The notes beneath the pieces were generated by a model. The model had not been told where the DNA came from, ran no database searches, and saw only the letters and a list, made by a program, of their open reading frames with translations. Positions 1 to 12,239 of a stretch of DNA of 64,000 nt are shown one piece after another. Made by a program: the position numbers and the translations under genes. This DNA comes from Nothobranchius furzeri (Eukaryota; Chordata; Actinopteri; Cyprinodontiformes; Nothobranchiidae): the NCBI RefSeq assembly GCF_043380555.1, contig NC_091751.1:14665584-14729583 (forward strand). Reading direction: 5' to 3'. Within the stretch, counting starts at the first letter, position 1, and each line of letters begins with the position of its first letter.

Positions 1-999
1 GAAGCCAAGTTATATGCCCACAATTGTGTAACTGGACTACTTCTTTAAAGTGACACCAGGCCCGGTGACCTTAGGGACATGGTTTGACCCCCTATAGGAA
101 TGAGCGATAATCATGAAACGTTCAGATCACTTACAACTCAATAGATTCTACCTTCTTGTAACATTTCAGCCTGATTGGACCTTGTTTTCACACAAATGGA
201 CCCAGAATGATGTGAAATTGTGCTTCGTGCAACATAATTCTGGGTGCCATTTACAAACCATAAGTGCTAATGACTCCATTCCTTTTTGTGGGTGTAGGGG
301 CTGTTGATTGGAGTACACTAAAACAAACCTGATCTCTCTAGGACATTCAGAAGCCAAGTTATAAGCCCACAAATGTGTAACTGGACTACTTCTTTAAAGT
401 GACACCAGGCCTGGTGACCTTTGGGACATGGTTTTACCCCCTATAGGAATGTGCGATCATCATGAAACGTTCGGATCACTTACAACTCAATAGATTCTAC
501 CTTCTTGTAACGTTTCAGCCTGATTGGACCTTGTTTTCACACAAATGGACCCAGAATGATGTGAAATTGTGCTTCGTGCAACATAATTCTGGGTGCCATT
601 TACAAACCATAAGTGCTAATGACTCCATTCCTTTTTGTGGGTGTAGGGGCTCTTGATTGGAGTACACTTAAACAAACCTTATCTCTCTAGGACATTCAGA
701 AGCCAAGTTATAAGCCCACAAATGTGTAACTGGACTACTTCTTTAAAGTGACACCAGGCCCGGTGACCTTTGGGACATGGTTTGACCCCCTATAGGAAAG
801 TGCGATCATCATGAAATGTTCAGATCACTTACAACTCAATAGATTCTACCTTCCTGTAACGTTTCATTCTGATTGGACCTTGTTTTCACACAAATGGACC
901 CACAATGATGTGAAATTGTGCTTCGTACAACATAATTCTGGGTGCCATTTACAATCCGTAAGTGCTAATGACTCCATTCCTTTTTGTGGTTGTAGGGGC

Positions 1000-3790
1000 T
1001 GTTGATTGGAGTACACTAAAACAAACCTGATCTCTCTAGGACATTCAGAAGCCAAGTTATAAGCCCACAAATATGTAACTGGACTACTTCTTTAAAGTGA
1101 CACCAGGCCCGGTGACCTTTGGGACATGGTTTTACCCCCTATAGGAATGTGCGATCATCATGAAACGTTCAGATCACTTACAACTCAATAGATTCTACCT
1201 TCTTGTAACGTTTTAGCCTGATTGGACCTTGTTTTCTCACAAATGGACCCAGAATGATGTGAAATTGTGCTTCGTGCAACATAATTCTGGGTGCCATTTA
1301 AAAACCATAAGTGCTAATGACTCCATTCCTTTTTTGGGGTAATGGGGGCTGTTAATTGGAGTACTCTAAAACAAACCTGACCTCTCTACGTAATTCAGAA
1401 GCCAAGTTATAAGCCCACAAAGGTGTAACTGGACTACTTCTTTAAAGTGACACCAGGCCCGGTGACCTTTGGGACATGGTTTGACCCCCTATAAGAATGT
1501 GCGATCATCATGAAACGTTCAGATCACTTACAACTCAATAGATTCTACCTTCTTGTAACGTTTCAGCCTGATTGGACCTTGTTTTCACACAAATGGACCC
1601 AGAATGATGTGAAATTGTGCTGCGTGCAACATAATTCTGGGTGCCATTTACAAACCATAAGTGCTAATGACTCCATTCTTTTTTGTGGTTGTAGGGGCTG
1701 TTGATTGGAGTACACTAAAACAAACCTGATCTCTCTAGTACATTCAGAAGCCAAGTTATAAGCCCACAAATGTGTAACTGGACTACTTCTTTAAAGTGAC
1801 ACCAGGCCTGGTGACCTTTGGGACATGGTTTTACCCCCTATAGGAATGTGCAATCATCATGAAACGTTCAGATCACTTACAACTCAATAGATTCTACCTT
1901 CTTGTAACGTTTCAGCCTGATTGGACCTTGTTTTCACACAAATGGACCCAGAATGATGTGAAATTGTGCTTCGTGCAACATAATTCTGGGTGCCATTTAA
2001 AAACCATAAGTGCTAATGACTCCATTCCTTTTGTGGTAATGGGGGCTGTTAATTGGAGTACTCCAAAACAAACCTGACCTCTCTAGGATATTCAGAAGCC
2101 AAGTTATAAGCCCACAAAGGTGTAACTGGACTACTTCTTTAAAGTGACACCAGGCCCGGTGACCTTTGGGACATGGTTTGACCCCCTATAGGAATGTGCG
2201 TTCATCATGAAACGTTCAGATCACTTACAACTCAATAGATTCTACCTTCTTGTAATGTTTCAGCCTGATTGGACCTTGTTTTCACACAAATGGACCCAGA
2301 ATGATGTGAAATTGTGCTTCGTGCAAAATAATTCTGGGTGCCATTTACAAACCATAAGTGCTAATGACTCCATTCCTTTTTGTGGTTGTAGGGGCTGTTG
2401 ATTGGAGTACACTAAAATAAACCTGACCTCTCTAGGACATTCAGAAGCCAAGTTATAAGCCCACAAATGTGTAACTGGAGTACTTCTTTAAATTGACACC
2501 AGATCCGGTGACCTTTGGGACATGGTTTGACCCCTTATAGGAATGTGCGATCATCATGAAACATTCAGATCACTTACAACTCAATAGATTCTACCTTCTT
2601 GTAACGTTTCAGCCTTATTGGACCTTGTTTTCACACAAATGGACCCAGAATGATGTGAAATTGTGCTTCGTGCAACATAATTCTGGGTGCCATTTACAAA
2701 CCATAAGTGCTAATGACTCCATTCCTTTTTGTGGTTGTAGGGGCTTTTGATTGGAGTACACTAAAACAAACCTGATCTCTCTAGGACATTCAGAAGCCAA
2801 GTTATAAGCCCACAAATGTGTAACTGGACTACTTCTTTAAAGTGACACCAGGCCTGGTGACCTTTGGGACATGGTTTTACCCCCTATAGGAATGTGCAAT
2901 CATCATGAAACGTTCAGATCACTTACAACTCAATAGATTCTACCTTCTTGTAACGTTTCAGCCTGATTGGACCTTGTTTTCACACAAATGGACCCAGAAT
3001 GATGTGAAATTGTGCTTCGTGCAACATAATTCTGGGTGCCATTTAAAAACCATAAGGGCTAATGACTCCATTCCTTTTGTGGTAATGGGGGCTGTTAATT
3101 GGAGTACTCTAAAACAAACCTGACCTCTCTAGGATATTCAGAAGCCAAGTTATAATCCCACAAAGGTGTAACTGGACTACTTCTTTAAAGTGACACCAGG
3201 CCCGGTGACCTTTGGGACATGGTTTGACCCCCTATAGGAATGTGCGTTCATCATGAAACGTTCAGATCACTTACAACTCAATAGATTCTACCTTCTTGTA
3301 ATGTTTCAGCCTGATTGGACCTTGTTTTCACACAAATGGACCCAGAAGGATGTGAAATTGTGCTTCGTGCAAAATAATTCTGGGTGCCATTTACAAACCA
3401 TAAGTGCTAATGACTCCATTCCTTTTTGTGGTTGTAGGGGCTGTTGATTGGAGTACACTAAAATAAACCTGACCTCTCTAGGACATTCAGAAGCCAAGTT
3501 ATAAGCCCACAAATGTGTAACTGGACTACTTCTTTAAATTGACACCAGATCCGGTGACCTTTGGGACATGGTTTGACCCCTTATAGGAATGTGCGATCAT
3601 CATGAAACATTCAGATCACTTACAACTCAATAGATTCTACCTTCTTGTAACGTTTCAGCCTGATTGGACCTTGTTTTCACACAAATGGACCCAGAATGAT
3701 GTGAAATTGTGCTTCGTGCAACATAATTCTGGGTGCCATTTACAAACCGTAAGTGCTAATGACTCCATTCCTTTTTGTGGTTGTAGGGGC
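1000..3790 (+). repeat. Satellite higher-order repeat, copy 1 (8 monomers, about 2791 bp)
   Basis: Monomer-specific variants recur 2791 bp downstream. The unit at 1160, with a T-rich change giving TTTTTTGGGGTAATGG and a following CTACGTAATTCAG, matches the unit at 3951. The units at 1510, 1859, 2207 and 2556 match those at 4301, 4650, 4998 and 5347. Boundaries are approximate. Inside it, a three-monomer block (about 1046 bp, 1859 to 2905) is also repeated. Confidence 0.8.
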
Positions 3791-6320
3791 TGTTGATTGG
3801 AGTACACTAAAACAAACCTGATCTCTCTAGGACATTCAGAAGCCAAGTTATAAGCCCACAAATATGTAACTGGACTACTTCTTTAAAGTGACACCAGGCC
3901 CGGTGACCTTTGGGACATGGTTTTACCCCCTATAGGAATGTGCGATCATCATGAAACGTTCAGATCACTTACAACTCAATAGATTCTACCTTCTTGTAAC
4001 GTTTTAGCCTGATTGGACCTTGTTTTCTCACAAATGGACCCAGAATGATGTGAAATTGTGCTTCGTGCAACATAATTCTGGGTGCCATTTAAAAACCATA
4101 AGTGCTAATGACTCCATTCCTTTTTTGGGGTAATGGGGGCTGTTAATTGGAGTACTCTAAAACAAACCTGACCTCTCTACGTAATTCAGAAGCCAAGTTA
4201 TAAGCCCACAAAGGTGTAAATGGACTACTTCTTTAAAGTGACACCAGGCCCGGTGACCTTTGGGACATGGTTTGACCCCCTATAAGAATGTGCGATCATC
4301 ATGAAACGTTCAGATCACTTACAACTCAATAGATTCTACCTTCTTGTAACGTTTCAGCCTGATTGGACCTTGTTTTCACACAAATGGACCCAGAATGATG
4401 TGAAATTGTGCTGCGTGCAACATAATTCTGGGTGCCATTTACAAACCATAAGTGCTAATGACTCCATTCATTTTTGTGGTTGTAGGGGCTGTTGATTGGA
4501 GTACACTAAAACAAACCTGATCTCTCTAGTACATTCAGAAGCCAAGTTATAAGCCCACAAATGTGTAACTGGACTACTTCTTTAAAGTGACACCAGGCCT
4601 GGTGACCTTTGGGACATGGTTTTACCCCCTATAGGAATGTGCAATCATCATGAAACGTTCAGATCACTTACAACTCAATAGATTCTACCTTCTTGTAACG
4701 TTTCAGCCTGATTGGACCTTGTTTTCACACAAATGGACCCAGAATGATGTGAAATTGTGCTTCGTGCAACATAATTCTGGGTGCCATTTAAAAACCATAA
4801 GTGCTAATGACTCCATTCCTTTTGTGGTAATGGGGGCTGTTAATTGGAGTACTCCAAAACAAACCTGACCTCTCTAGGATATTCAGAAGCCAAGTTATAA
4901 GCCCACAAAGGTGTAACTGGACTACTTCTTTAAAGTGACACCAGGCCCGGTGACCTTTGGGACATGGTTTGACCCCCTATAGGAATGTGCGTTCATCATG
5001 AAACGTTCAGATCACTTACAACTCAATAGATTCTACCTTCTTGTAATGTTTCAGCCTGATTGGACCTTGTTTTCACACAAATGGACCCAGAATGATGTGA
5101 AATTGTGCTTCGTGCAAAATAATTCTGGGTGCCATTTACAAACCATAAGTATTAATGACTCCATTCCTTTTTGTGGTTGTAGGGGCTGTTGATTGGAGTA
5201 CACTAAAATAAACCTGACCTCTCTAGGACATTCAGAAGCCAAGTTATAAGCCCACAAATGTGTAACTGGACTACTTCTTTAAATTGACACCAGATCCGGT
5301 GACCTTTGGGACATGGTTTGACCCCTTATAGGAATGTGCGATCATCATGAAACATTCAGATCACTTACAACTCAATAGATTCTACCTTCTTGTAACGTTT
5401 CAGCCTTATTGGACCTTGTTTTCACACAAATGGACCCAGAATGATGTGAAATTGTGCTTCGTGCAACATAATTCTGGGTGCCATTTACAAACCATAAGTG
5501 CTAATGACTCCATTCCTTTTTGTGGTTGTAGGGGCTTTTGATTGGAGTACACTAAAACAAACCTGATCTCTCTAGGACATTCAGAAGCCAAGTTATAAGC
5601 CCACAAATGTGTAACTGGACTACTTCTTTAAAGTGACACCAGGCCTGGTGACCTTTGGGACATGGTTTTACCCCCTAGAGGAATGTGCAATCATCATGAA
5701 ACGTTCAGATCACTTACAACTCAATAGATTCTACCTTCTTGTAACGTTTCAGCCTGATTGGACCTTGTTTTCACACAAATGGACCCAGAATGATGTGAAA
5801 TTGTGCTTCGTGCAACATAATTCTGGGTGCCATTTAAAAACCATAAGTGCTAATGACTCCATTCCTTTTGTGGTAATGGGGGCTGTTAATTGGAGTACTC
5901 TAAAACAAACCTGACCTCTCTAGGATATTCAGAAGCCAAGTTATAAGCCCACAAAGGTGTAACTGGACTACTTCTTTAAAGTGACACCAGGCCCGGTGAC
6001 CTTTGGGACATGGTTTGACCCCCTATAGGAATGTGCGTTCATCATGAAACGTTCAGATCACTTACAACTCAATAGATTCTACCTTCTTGTAATGTTTCAG
6101 CCTGATTGGACCTTGTTTTCACACAAATGGACCCAGAATGTTGTGAAATTGTGCTTCGTGCAAAATAATTCTGGGTGCCATTTACAAACCATAAGTGCTA
6201 ATGACTCCATTCCTTTTGTGGTTGTAGGGGCTGTTGATTGGAGTACACTAAAATAAACCTGACCTCTCTAGGACATTCAGAAGCCAAGTTATAAGCCCAC
6301 AAATGTGTAACTGGACTACC
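3791..6320 (+). repeat. Satellite higher-order repeat, copy 2
   Basis: This is the second copy of the 2791-bp higher-order unit. Correspondence holds until about 6320, then fails: the unit expected at 6392 is of a different type. Beyond it a two-monomer block (about 696 bp) repeats from about 5630 to about 6326. Confidence 0.75.
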
Positions 6321-7088
6321 TCTTTAAAGTGACACCAGGCCTGGTGACCTTTGGGACATGGTTTTACCCCCTAGAGGAATGTGCAATCATCATGAAACGT
6401 TCAGATCACTTACAACTCAATAGATTCTACCTTCTTGTAACGTTTCAGCCTGATTGGACCTTGTTTTCACACAAATGGACCCAGAATGATGTGAAATTGT
6501 GCTTCGTGCAACATAATTCTGGGTGCCATTTAAAAACCATAAGTGCTAATGACTCCATTCCTTTTGTGGTAATGGGGGCTGTTAATTGGAGTACTCTAAA
6601 ACAAACCTGACCTCTCTAGGATATTCAGAAGCCAAGTTATAAGCCCACAAAGGTGTAACTGGACTACTTCTTTAAAGTGACACCAGGCCCGGTGACCTTT
6701 GGGACATGGTTTGACCCCCTATAGGAATGTGCGTTCATCATGAAACGTTCAGATCACTTACAACTCAATAGATTCTACCTTCTTGTAATGTTTCAGCCTG
6801 ATTGGACCTTGTTTTCACACAAATGGACCCAGAATGATGTGAAATTGTGCTTCGTGCAAAATAATTCTGGGTGCCATTTACAAACCATAAGTGCTAATGA
6901 CTCCATTCCTTTTTGTGGTTGTAGGGGCTGTTGATTGGAGTACACTAAAATAAACCTGACCTCTCTAGGACATTCAGAAGCCAAGTTATAAGCCCACAAA
7001 TGTGTAACTGGACTACTTCTTTAAATTGACACCAGATCCGGTGACCTTTGGGACATGGTTTGACCCCTTATAGGAATGTGCGATCATC

Positions 7089-7410
7089 ATGAAACATTCA
7101 GATCACTTACAACTAAATAGATTCTACCTTCTTGTAACGTTTCAGCCTGATTGGACCTTGTTTTCACACAAATGGACCCAGAATGATGTGAAATTGTGCT
7201 TCGTGCAACATAATTCTGGGTGCCATTTACAAACCATAATTGTAGGGGCTGTTGATTGGAGTACACTAAAACAAACCTGACCTCTCTAGGACATTCAGAA
7301 GCCAAGTTATAAGCCCACAAAGGTGTAACTAGACTACTTCTTTAAATTGACACCAGATCCGGTGACCTTTGGGACATGGTTTGACCCCTTTTAGGAATGT
7401 GCGATCATCA
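7089..7410 (+). repeat. Satellite monomer with 28-bp internal deletion
   Basis: In this monomer the stretch between AACCATAA and TTGTAGGGG (breakpoint about 7239) lacks 28 bp present in its neighbours. It is the second-last monomer before the array edge. It is a minor structural variant of the satellite. Confidence 0.7.
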
Positions 7411-7666
7411 TGAAACATTCAGATCACTTACAACTCAATAGATTCTACCTTCTTGTAACGTTTCAGCCTGATTGGACCTTGTTTTCACACAAATGAACCC
7501 AGAATGATGTGAAATTGTGCTTCGTGCAACATAATTCTGGGTGCCATTTACAAACCATAAGTGCTAATGACTCCATTCTTTTTTGTGGTTGTAGGGTCTG
7601 TTGATTGGAGTACACCAAAACAAACCTGATCTCTCTAGGACATTCAGAAGCCAAGTTATAAGCCCA

Positions 7667-7668
7667 CT
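7667..7668. other. Junction of 349-bp satellite with 77-bp array
   Basis: The satellite stops after AAGTTATAAGCCCAC and the next bases, TCTCATGGAGGCCCTC, are the middle of a 77-bp unit. No spacer or inserted sequence is present. At most one base (C) is shared across the breakpoint. Confidence 0.85.
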
Positions 7669-8784
7669 CTCATGGAGGCCCTCAGTCAGACCCAGTGTTG
7701 ACATGTGTCAAGACGATCCTCGAGGCGCGTCTTGCTGGGGCTTCTCTCATGGAGGCACTCAGTCAGACCCAGTGTTGACATGTGGCAAGACGCTCCTCGG
7801 GGCGCGTCTTGCTTGGACCTCTCTCCCTGAGGCGCTCAGTCAGACCGAGTAGTGACATGTGGCAACACGCTCCTCGGGGCGCGTCTTGCTTGGACCTCTC
7901 TCCCTGAGGCGCTCAGTCAGACCCAGTGTTGACATTTGGCAAGACACTCCTCGGGGCGCGTCTTGCTTGGGCCTCTCTCATGGAGGCCCTCTGTCAGACC
8001 CAGTGTTGACATGTGTCAAGACGCTCCTCGGGGGGCGTCTTGCTTTGGCCTCTCTCCTGGAGGCGCTCAGTCAGACCGAGTGCTGACATGTGGCAAGAAG
8101 CTCCTCGGGGCGCGTCTTGCTTGGGCTTCTCTCCTGGAGGCCCTCTGTAAGAACCATTGTTGACATGTGGCAAGACGCTCCTCGGGGCGCGTCTTGCTTG
8201 GGCCTCTCTCCAGAAGGCCCTCAATCAGACCCAGTGTTGACACGTGGCAAGACGCTCCTCGGGGCGCGTCTTGCTTGGGCCTCTCTCCTGGAGGCGCTCA
8301 GTCAGACCCAGTGTTGACATGTGGCAAGACACTCCTCGGGGCGCGTCTTGCTTGGGCCTCTCTCATGGAGGCCCTCTGTCAGACCCAGTGTTGAAATGCG
8401 TCAAGACGCTCCTCGGGGCGCGTTTTGCTTTGGCCTCTCTCCTGGAGGCGCTCAGTCAGACCGAGTGCTGAGTACTGTGGCAAGAAGCTCCTCGGGGCGC
8501 GTCTTGCTTGGGCTTCTCTCCTGGAGGCCCTCAGTAAGACCCATTGTTGACATGTGGCAAGACGCTCCTCGGGGCGCGTCTCTCTTGGGCCTCTCTCCAG
8601 AAGGCCCTCAATCAGACCCAGTGTTGACACGTGACAAGACGCTCCTCGGGGCGCGTCTTGCTTGGGCCTCTCTCCTGGAGGCGCTCAGTCAGACTGAGTA
8701 GTGACATGTGGCCTGACGCTCCTCGGGGCGCGTCTTGCTGGGGCCTCTCTCCTGGAGGCGCTCCATCAGACCCAGTGGTGACAC

Positions 8785-9400
8785 GTGGCAAGACGCTCCT
8801 CGGGGCGCATCTTGCTTGGGCCTCTCTCCTGGAGGCGCTCAGTCAGACCGAGTGCTGACATGTGGAAAGACGCTCCTCGGAGCGCGTCTTGCTTGGGCTT
8901 CTCTCCTGGAGGCGCTCAGAAAGACCCAGTGTTGACATGTGACAAGACGCTCCTCGGGGCGCGTCTTGCTTGGGCCTCTCTCCTGGAGGCGCTCAGTCAG
9001 ACCCAGTGGTGACATGTGGCAAGACACTCCTCGGGGTGTGTCTTGCTTGGGCCTCTCTCCTCGATGCCCTCTGTCAGACCGAGTGTTGACATGTGGCAAG
9101 ACTCTCCTCGGGGCCCGTCTTGCTTGGGCTTCTCTCATGGAGGCCCTCAGTCAGACCGAGTGCTGACATGTGGCAAGAAGCTCCTCGGGGCGCTTCTTGC
9201 TTGGGCTTCTCTCCTGGAGGCCCTCAGTCAGACCCATTGTTGACATGTGGCAAGACGCTCATTGGGGCGCGTATTGCTTGGGCCTCTCTCCTGGATGCCC
9301 TCTGTCAGACCCAGTGTTGACATGTGGCAAGACTCTCCTCGGGGCGCGTCTTGCTTGGGCTTCTCTCATGGAGGCCCTCAGTCAGACCCAGTGTTGACCT
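8785..9400 (+). repeat. Segment of A1 duplicated at 11099-11711 and in A2/A3
   Basis: A block of about 8 units with diagnostic changes (ATGTGGAAAGACGCTCCTCG, CAGAAAGACCCAG, CTCGATGCCCTC) recurs 2314 bp downstream at 11099, again in A2 at 42091 and inverted in A3 near 54298. The offset of 2314 is 30 units plus 4 bp. The extra bases sit in the poly-G tracts between the copies. Confidence 0.8.
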
Positions 9401-10571
9401 GTGTCAAGACGCACCTCGGGGCGCATCTTGCTTGGGCCTCTCTCCTGGAGGCGCTAAGTCAGACCCAGTGTTGACACGTGGCAAGACGCTCCTCGGGGCG
9501 CGTCTTGCTTGGGCCTCTCTCCTGGAGGCGCTCAGTCAGACCCAGTGTTGACATAGGGCAAGACGCTCCTCGGGGCGCGTCTTGCTTTGGCCTCTCTCCT
9601 GGAGGCGCTCAGTCAGACCGAGTGCTGACATGTGGCAAGAAGCTCCTCGGGGCGCGTCTTGCTTGGGCTTCTCTCCTGGAGGCCCTCAGTCAGACCCATT
9701 GTTGACATGTGGCAAGATGCTCCTTGGGGCGGTATTGCTTGGGCCTCTCTCCTGGATGCCCTCTGTCAGACCCAGTGTTGACATGTGGCAAGACTCTCCT
9801 CGGGGCGCGTCTTGCTTGGGCTTCTCTCATGGAGGCCCTCAGTCAGACCCAGTGTTGACATGTGTCAAGACGCTCCTCGGGGCGTGTCTTGCTTGGGCCT
9901 CTCTCCTGGATGCGCTCAGTCAGACCCAGTGTTGACATGTGGCAAGACGCTCCTCGGGGCGCTTCTTGCTTGGGCTTCTCTCCTGGAGGCCCTCAGTCAG
10001 ACCCAGTGTTGACATGTGGCAAGACGCTCCTCGGGGCACGTCTTGCTTGGGCCTCTCTCCTGGAGGCGCTCAGTCAGACCCAGAGGAGACATGTGTCAAG
10101 ATGCTCCTCGGGGCGTGTCTTGCTTGGGCCTCTCTCCTGGAGGCGCTCAGTCAGACCCAGTGCTGACATGTGGCAAGATGCTCCTCGGGGCGCGTCTTGC
10201 TTGTGCCTCTCTCCTGGAGGCGCTCAGTCAGACCGAGTGCTGACATGTGGCAAGACGCTCCTCGGGGCGCGTCTTGCTTGGGCCTCTCTCCTGGAGGCGC
10301 TCAGTCAGACCGAGTGCTGACATGTGGCAAGACGCTCCTCGGGGCGCGTCTTGCTTGGGCTTCTCTCCTGGAGGCCCTCAGTCAGACCCATTGTTGACAT
10401 GTGGCAAGACGCTCCTCGGGGCGCGTCTTGCTTGGGCTTCTCTCCTGGAGGCCCTGAGTCAGACCCATTGTTGACATGTGGCAAGACGCTCCTCGGGGCG
10501 CGTCTCATTTGGGCCTCTCTCTTGGAGGCCCTCAGTCAGACCCAGTGTTGACATGTGGCAAGACGCTCCTC

Positions 10572-10584
10572 GGGGGGGGGGGGG
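10572..10584 (+). repeat. Poly-G tract in a 77-bp unit (13 G)
   Basis: The usual CTCGGGGCGCGTCTTG core is replaced by CTC, 13 G and TCTTG. Loss of the CGC interruption has joined the flanking G residues into one homopolymer. Confidence 0.85.
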
Positions 10585-11885
10585 TCTTGCTTGGGCCTCT
10601 CTCCTGGAGGCGCTAAGTCAGACCCAGTGTTGACACGTGGCAAGACGCTCCTCGGGGCGCGTCTTGCTTGGGCCTCTCTCCTGGAGGCGCTCAGTCAGAC
10701 CCAGAGGAGACATGTGTCAAGATGCTCCTCGGGGCGCGTCTTGCTTGGGCCTCTCTCCTGGAGTCGCTCAGTCAGACCGAGTGCTGACATGTGGCAAGAC
10801 GCTCCTCCGGGCGTGTCTTGCTTGGGCCTCTCTCCTGGAGGCGCTCAGTCAGACCCAGTGTTGACATGTGGCAAGACGCTCCTCGGGGCACGTCTTGCTT
10901 GGGCCTCTCTCCTGGAGGCGCTCAGTCAGACTGAGTAGTGACATGTGGCCTGACGCTCCTCGGGGCGCGTCTTGCTGGGGCCTCTCTCCTGGAGGCGCTC
11001 CATCAGACCCAGTGGTGACACGTGGCAAGACGCTCCTCGGGGCGCGTCTTGCTTCGGCCTCTCTCCTGGAGGCGCTCAGTCAGACCCAGTGGTGACACTT
11101 GGCAAGACGCTCCTCGGGGCGCATCTTGCTTGGGCCTCTCTCCTGGAGGCGCTCAGTCAGACCGAGTGCTGACATGTGGAAAGACGCTCCTCGGAGCGCG
11201 TCTTGCTTGGGCTTCTCTCCTGGAGGCGCTCAGAAAGACCCAGTGTTGACATGTGACAAGACGCTCCTCGGGGCGCGTCTTGCTTGGGCCTCTCTCCTGG
11301 AGGCGCTCAGTCAGACCCAGTGGTGACATGTGGCAAGACACTCCTCGGGGTGTGTCTTGCTTGGGCCTCTCTCCTCGATGCCCTCTGTCAGACCGAGTGT
11401 TGACATGTGGCAAGACTCTCCTCGGGGCCCGTCTTGCTTGGGCTTCTCTCATGGAGGCCCTCAGTCAGACCGAGTGCTGACATGTGGCAAGAAGCTCCTC
11501 GGGGCGCTTCTTGCTTGGGCTTCTCTCCTGGAGGCCCTCAGTCAGACCCATTGTTGACATGTGGCAAGACGCTCATTGGGGCGCGTATTGCTTGGGCCTC
11601 TCTCCTGGATGCCCTCTGTCAGACCCAGTGTTGACATGTGGCAAGACGCTCCTCGGGGCGCGTCTTGCTTGGGCTTCTCTCCTGGAGGCCCTCAGTCAGA
11701 CCCATTGTTGACATGTGGCAAGACGCTCCTTGGGGCGCGTCTTGCTTGGGCCTCTCTCCTGGAGGCGCTCAGTCAGACCGAGTGCTGACATAAGGCAAGA
11801 CGCTCCTCGGGGCGCGTTTTGCTGGGGCCTCTCTCCTGGAGGAGCTCAGTAAGACCCAGTGGTGACACGTGGCAAGACGCTCCTC

Positions 11886-11902
11886 GGGGGGGGGGGGGGG
11901 GG
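11886..11902 (+). repeat. Poly-G tract in a 77-bp unit (17 G)
   Basis: This has the same structure as the tract at 10572 but with 17 G. Homologous tracts in the other arrays have 27 G (42878-42904) and 22 on the opposite strand (53490-53511). Confidence 0.85.
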
Positions 11903-12239
11903 TCTTGCTTGGGCCTCTCTCCTGGAGGCGCTAAGTCAGACCCAGTGTTGACACGTGGCAAGACGCTCCTCGGGGCGCGTCTTGCTTGGGCCTCTCTCAT
12001 GGAGGCCCTCTGTCAGACCCAGTGTTGTCATGTGTCAAGACGCTCCTCGGGGCGCGTCTTGCTTTGGCCTCTCTCCTGGAGGCGCTCAGTCAGACCGAGT
12101 GCTGACATGTGGCAAGAAGCTCCTCGGGGCGCGTCTTGCTTGGGGTTCTCTCCTGGAGGCCCTCAGTCAGACCCATTGTTGACATGTGGGAAGACGCCCC
12201 TCGGGGCGCGTCTTGCTTGGGCCTCTCTCCAGAAGGCCC

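Larger units (their letters stand above)
1..7667 (+). repeat. 349-bp satellite array (about 22 monomers)
   Basis: The same roughly 349-bp sequence repeats head to tail. The landmark ATGAAACGTTCAGATCACTT (or close variants) recurs at 113, 462, 811, 1160, 1510, 1859, 2207, 2556, 2905, 3253, 3602 and onward to about 7410, spaced 348-350 bp. Monomers differ by point changes and small indels. A frame of about 64 codons on plus and about 68 on minus is open in many copies, but it is broken in others (for example a stop in the copies at 1160 and 3951), so I do not call a gene. The array runs off the left edge of the window and ends abruptly at 7667 against the 77-bp array. Confidence 0.95.

Noticed and set aside
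113..7654. Repeated 64-93 codon frames on plus and 63-77 codon frames on minus in the 349-bp satellite
   Set aside because: The frames are broken in several monomers, change length with single-base indels, and are open on both strands. They look like chance frames copied with the satellite.
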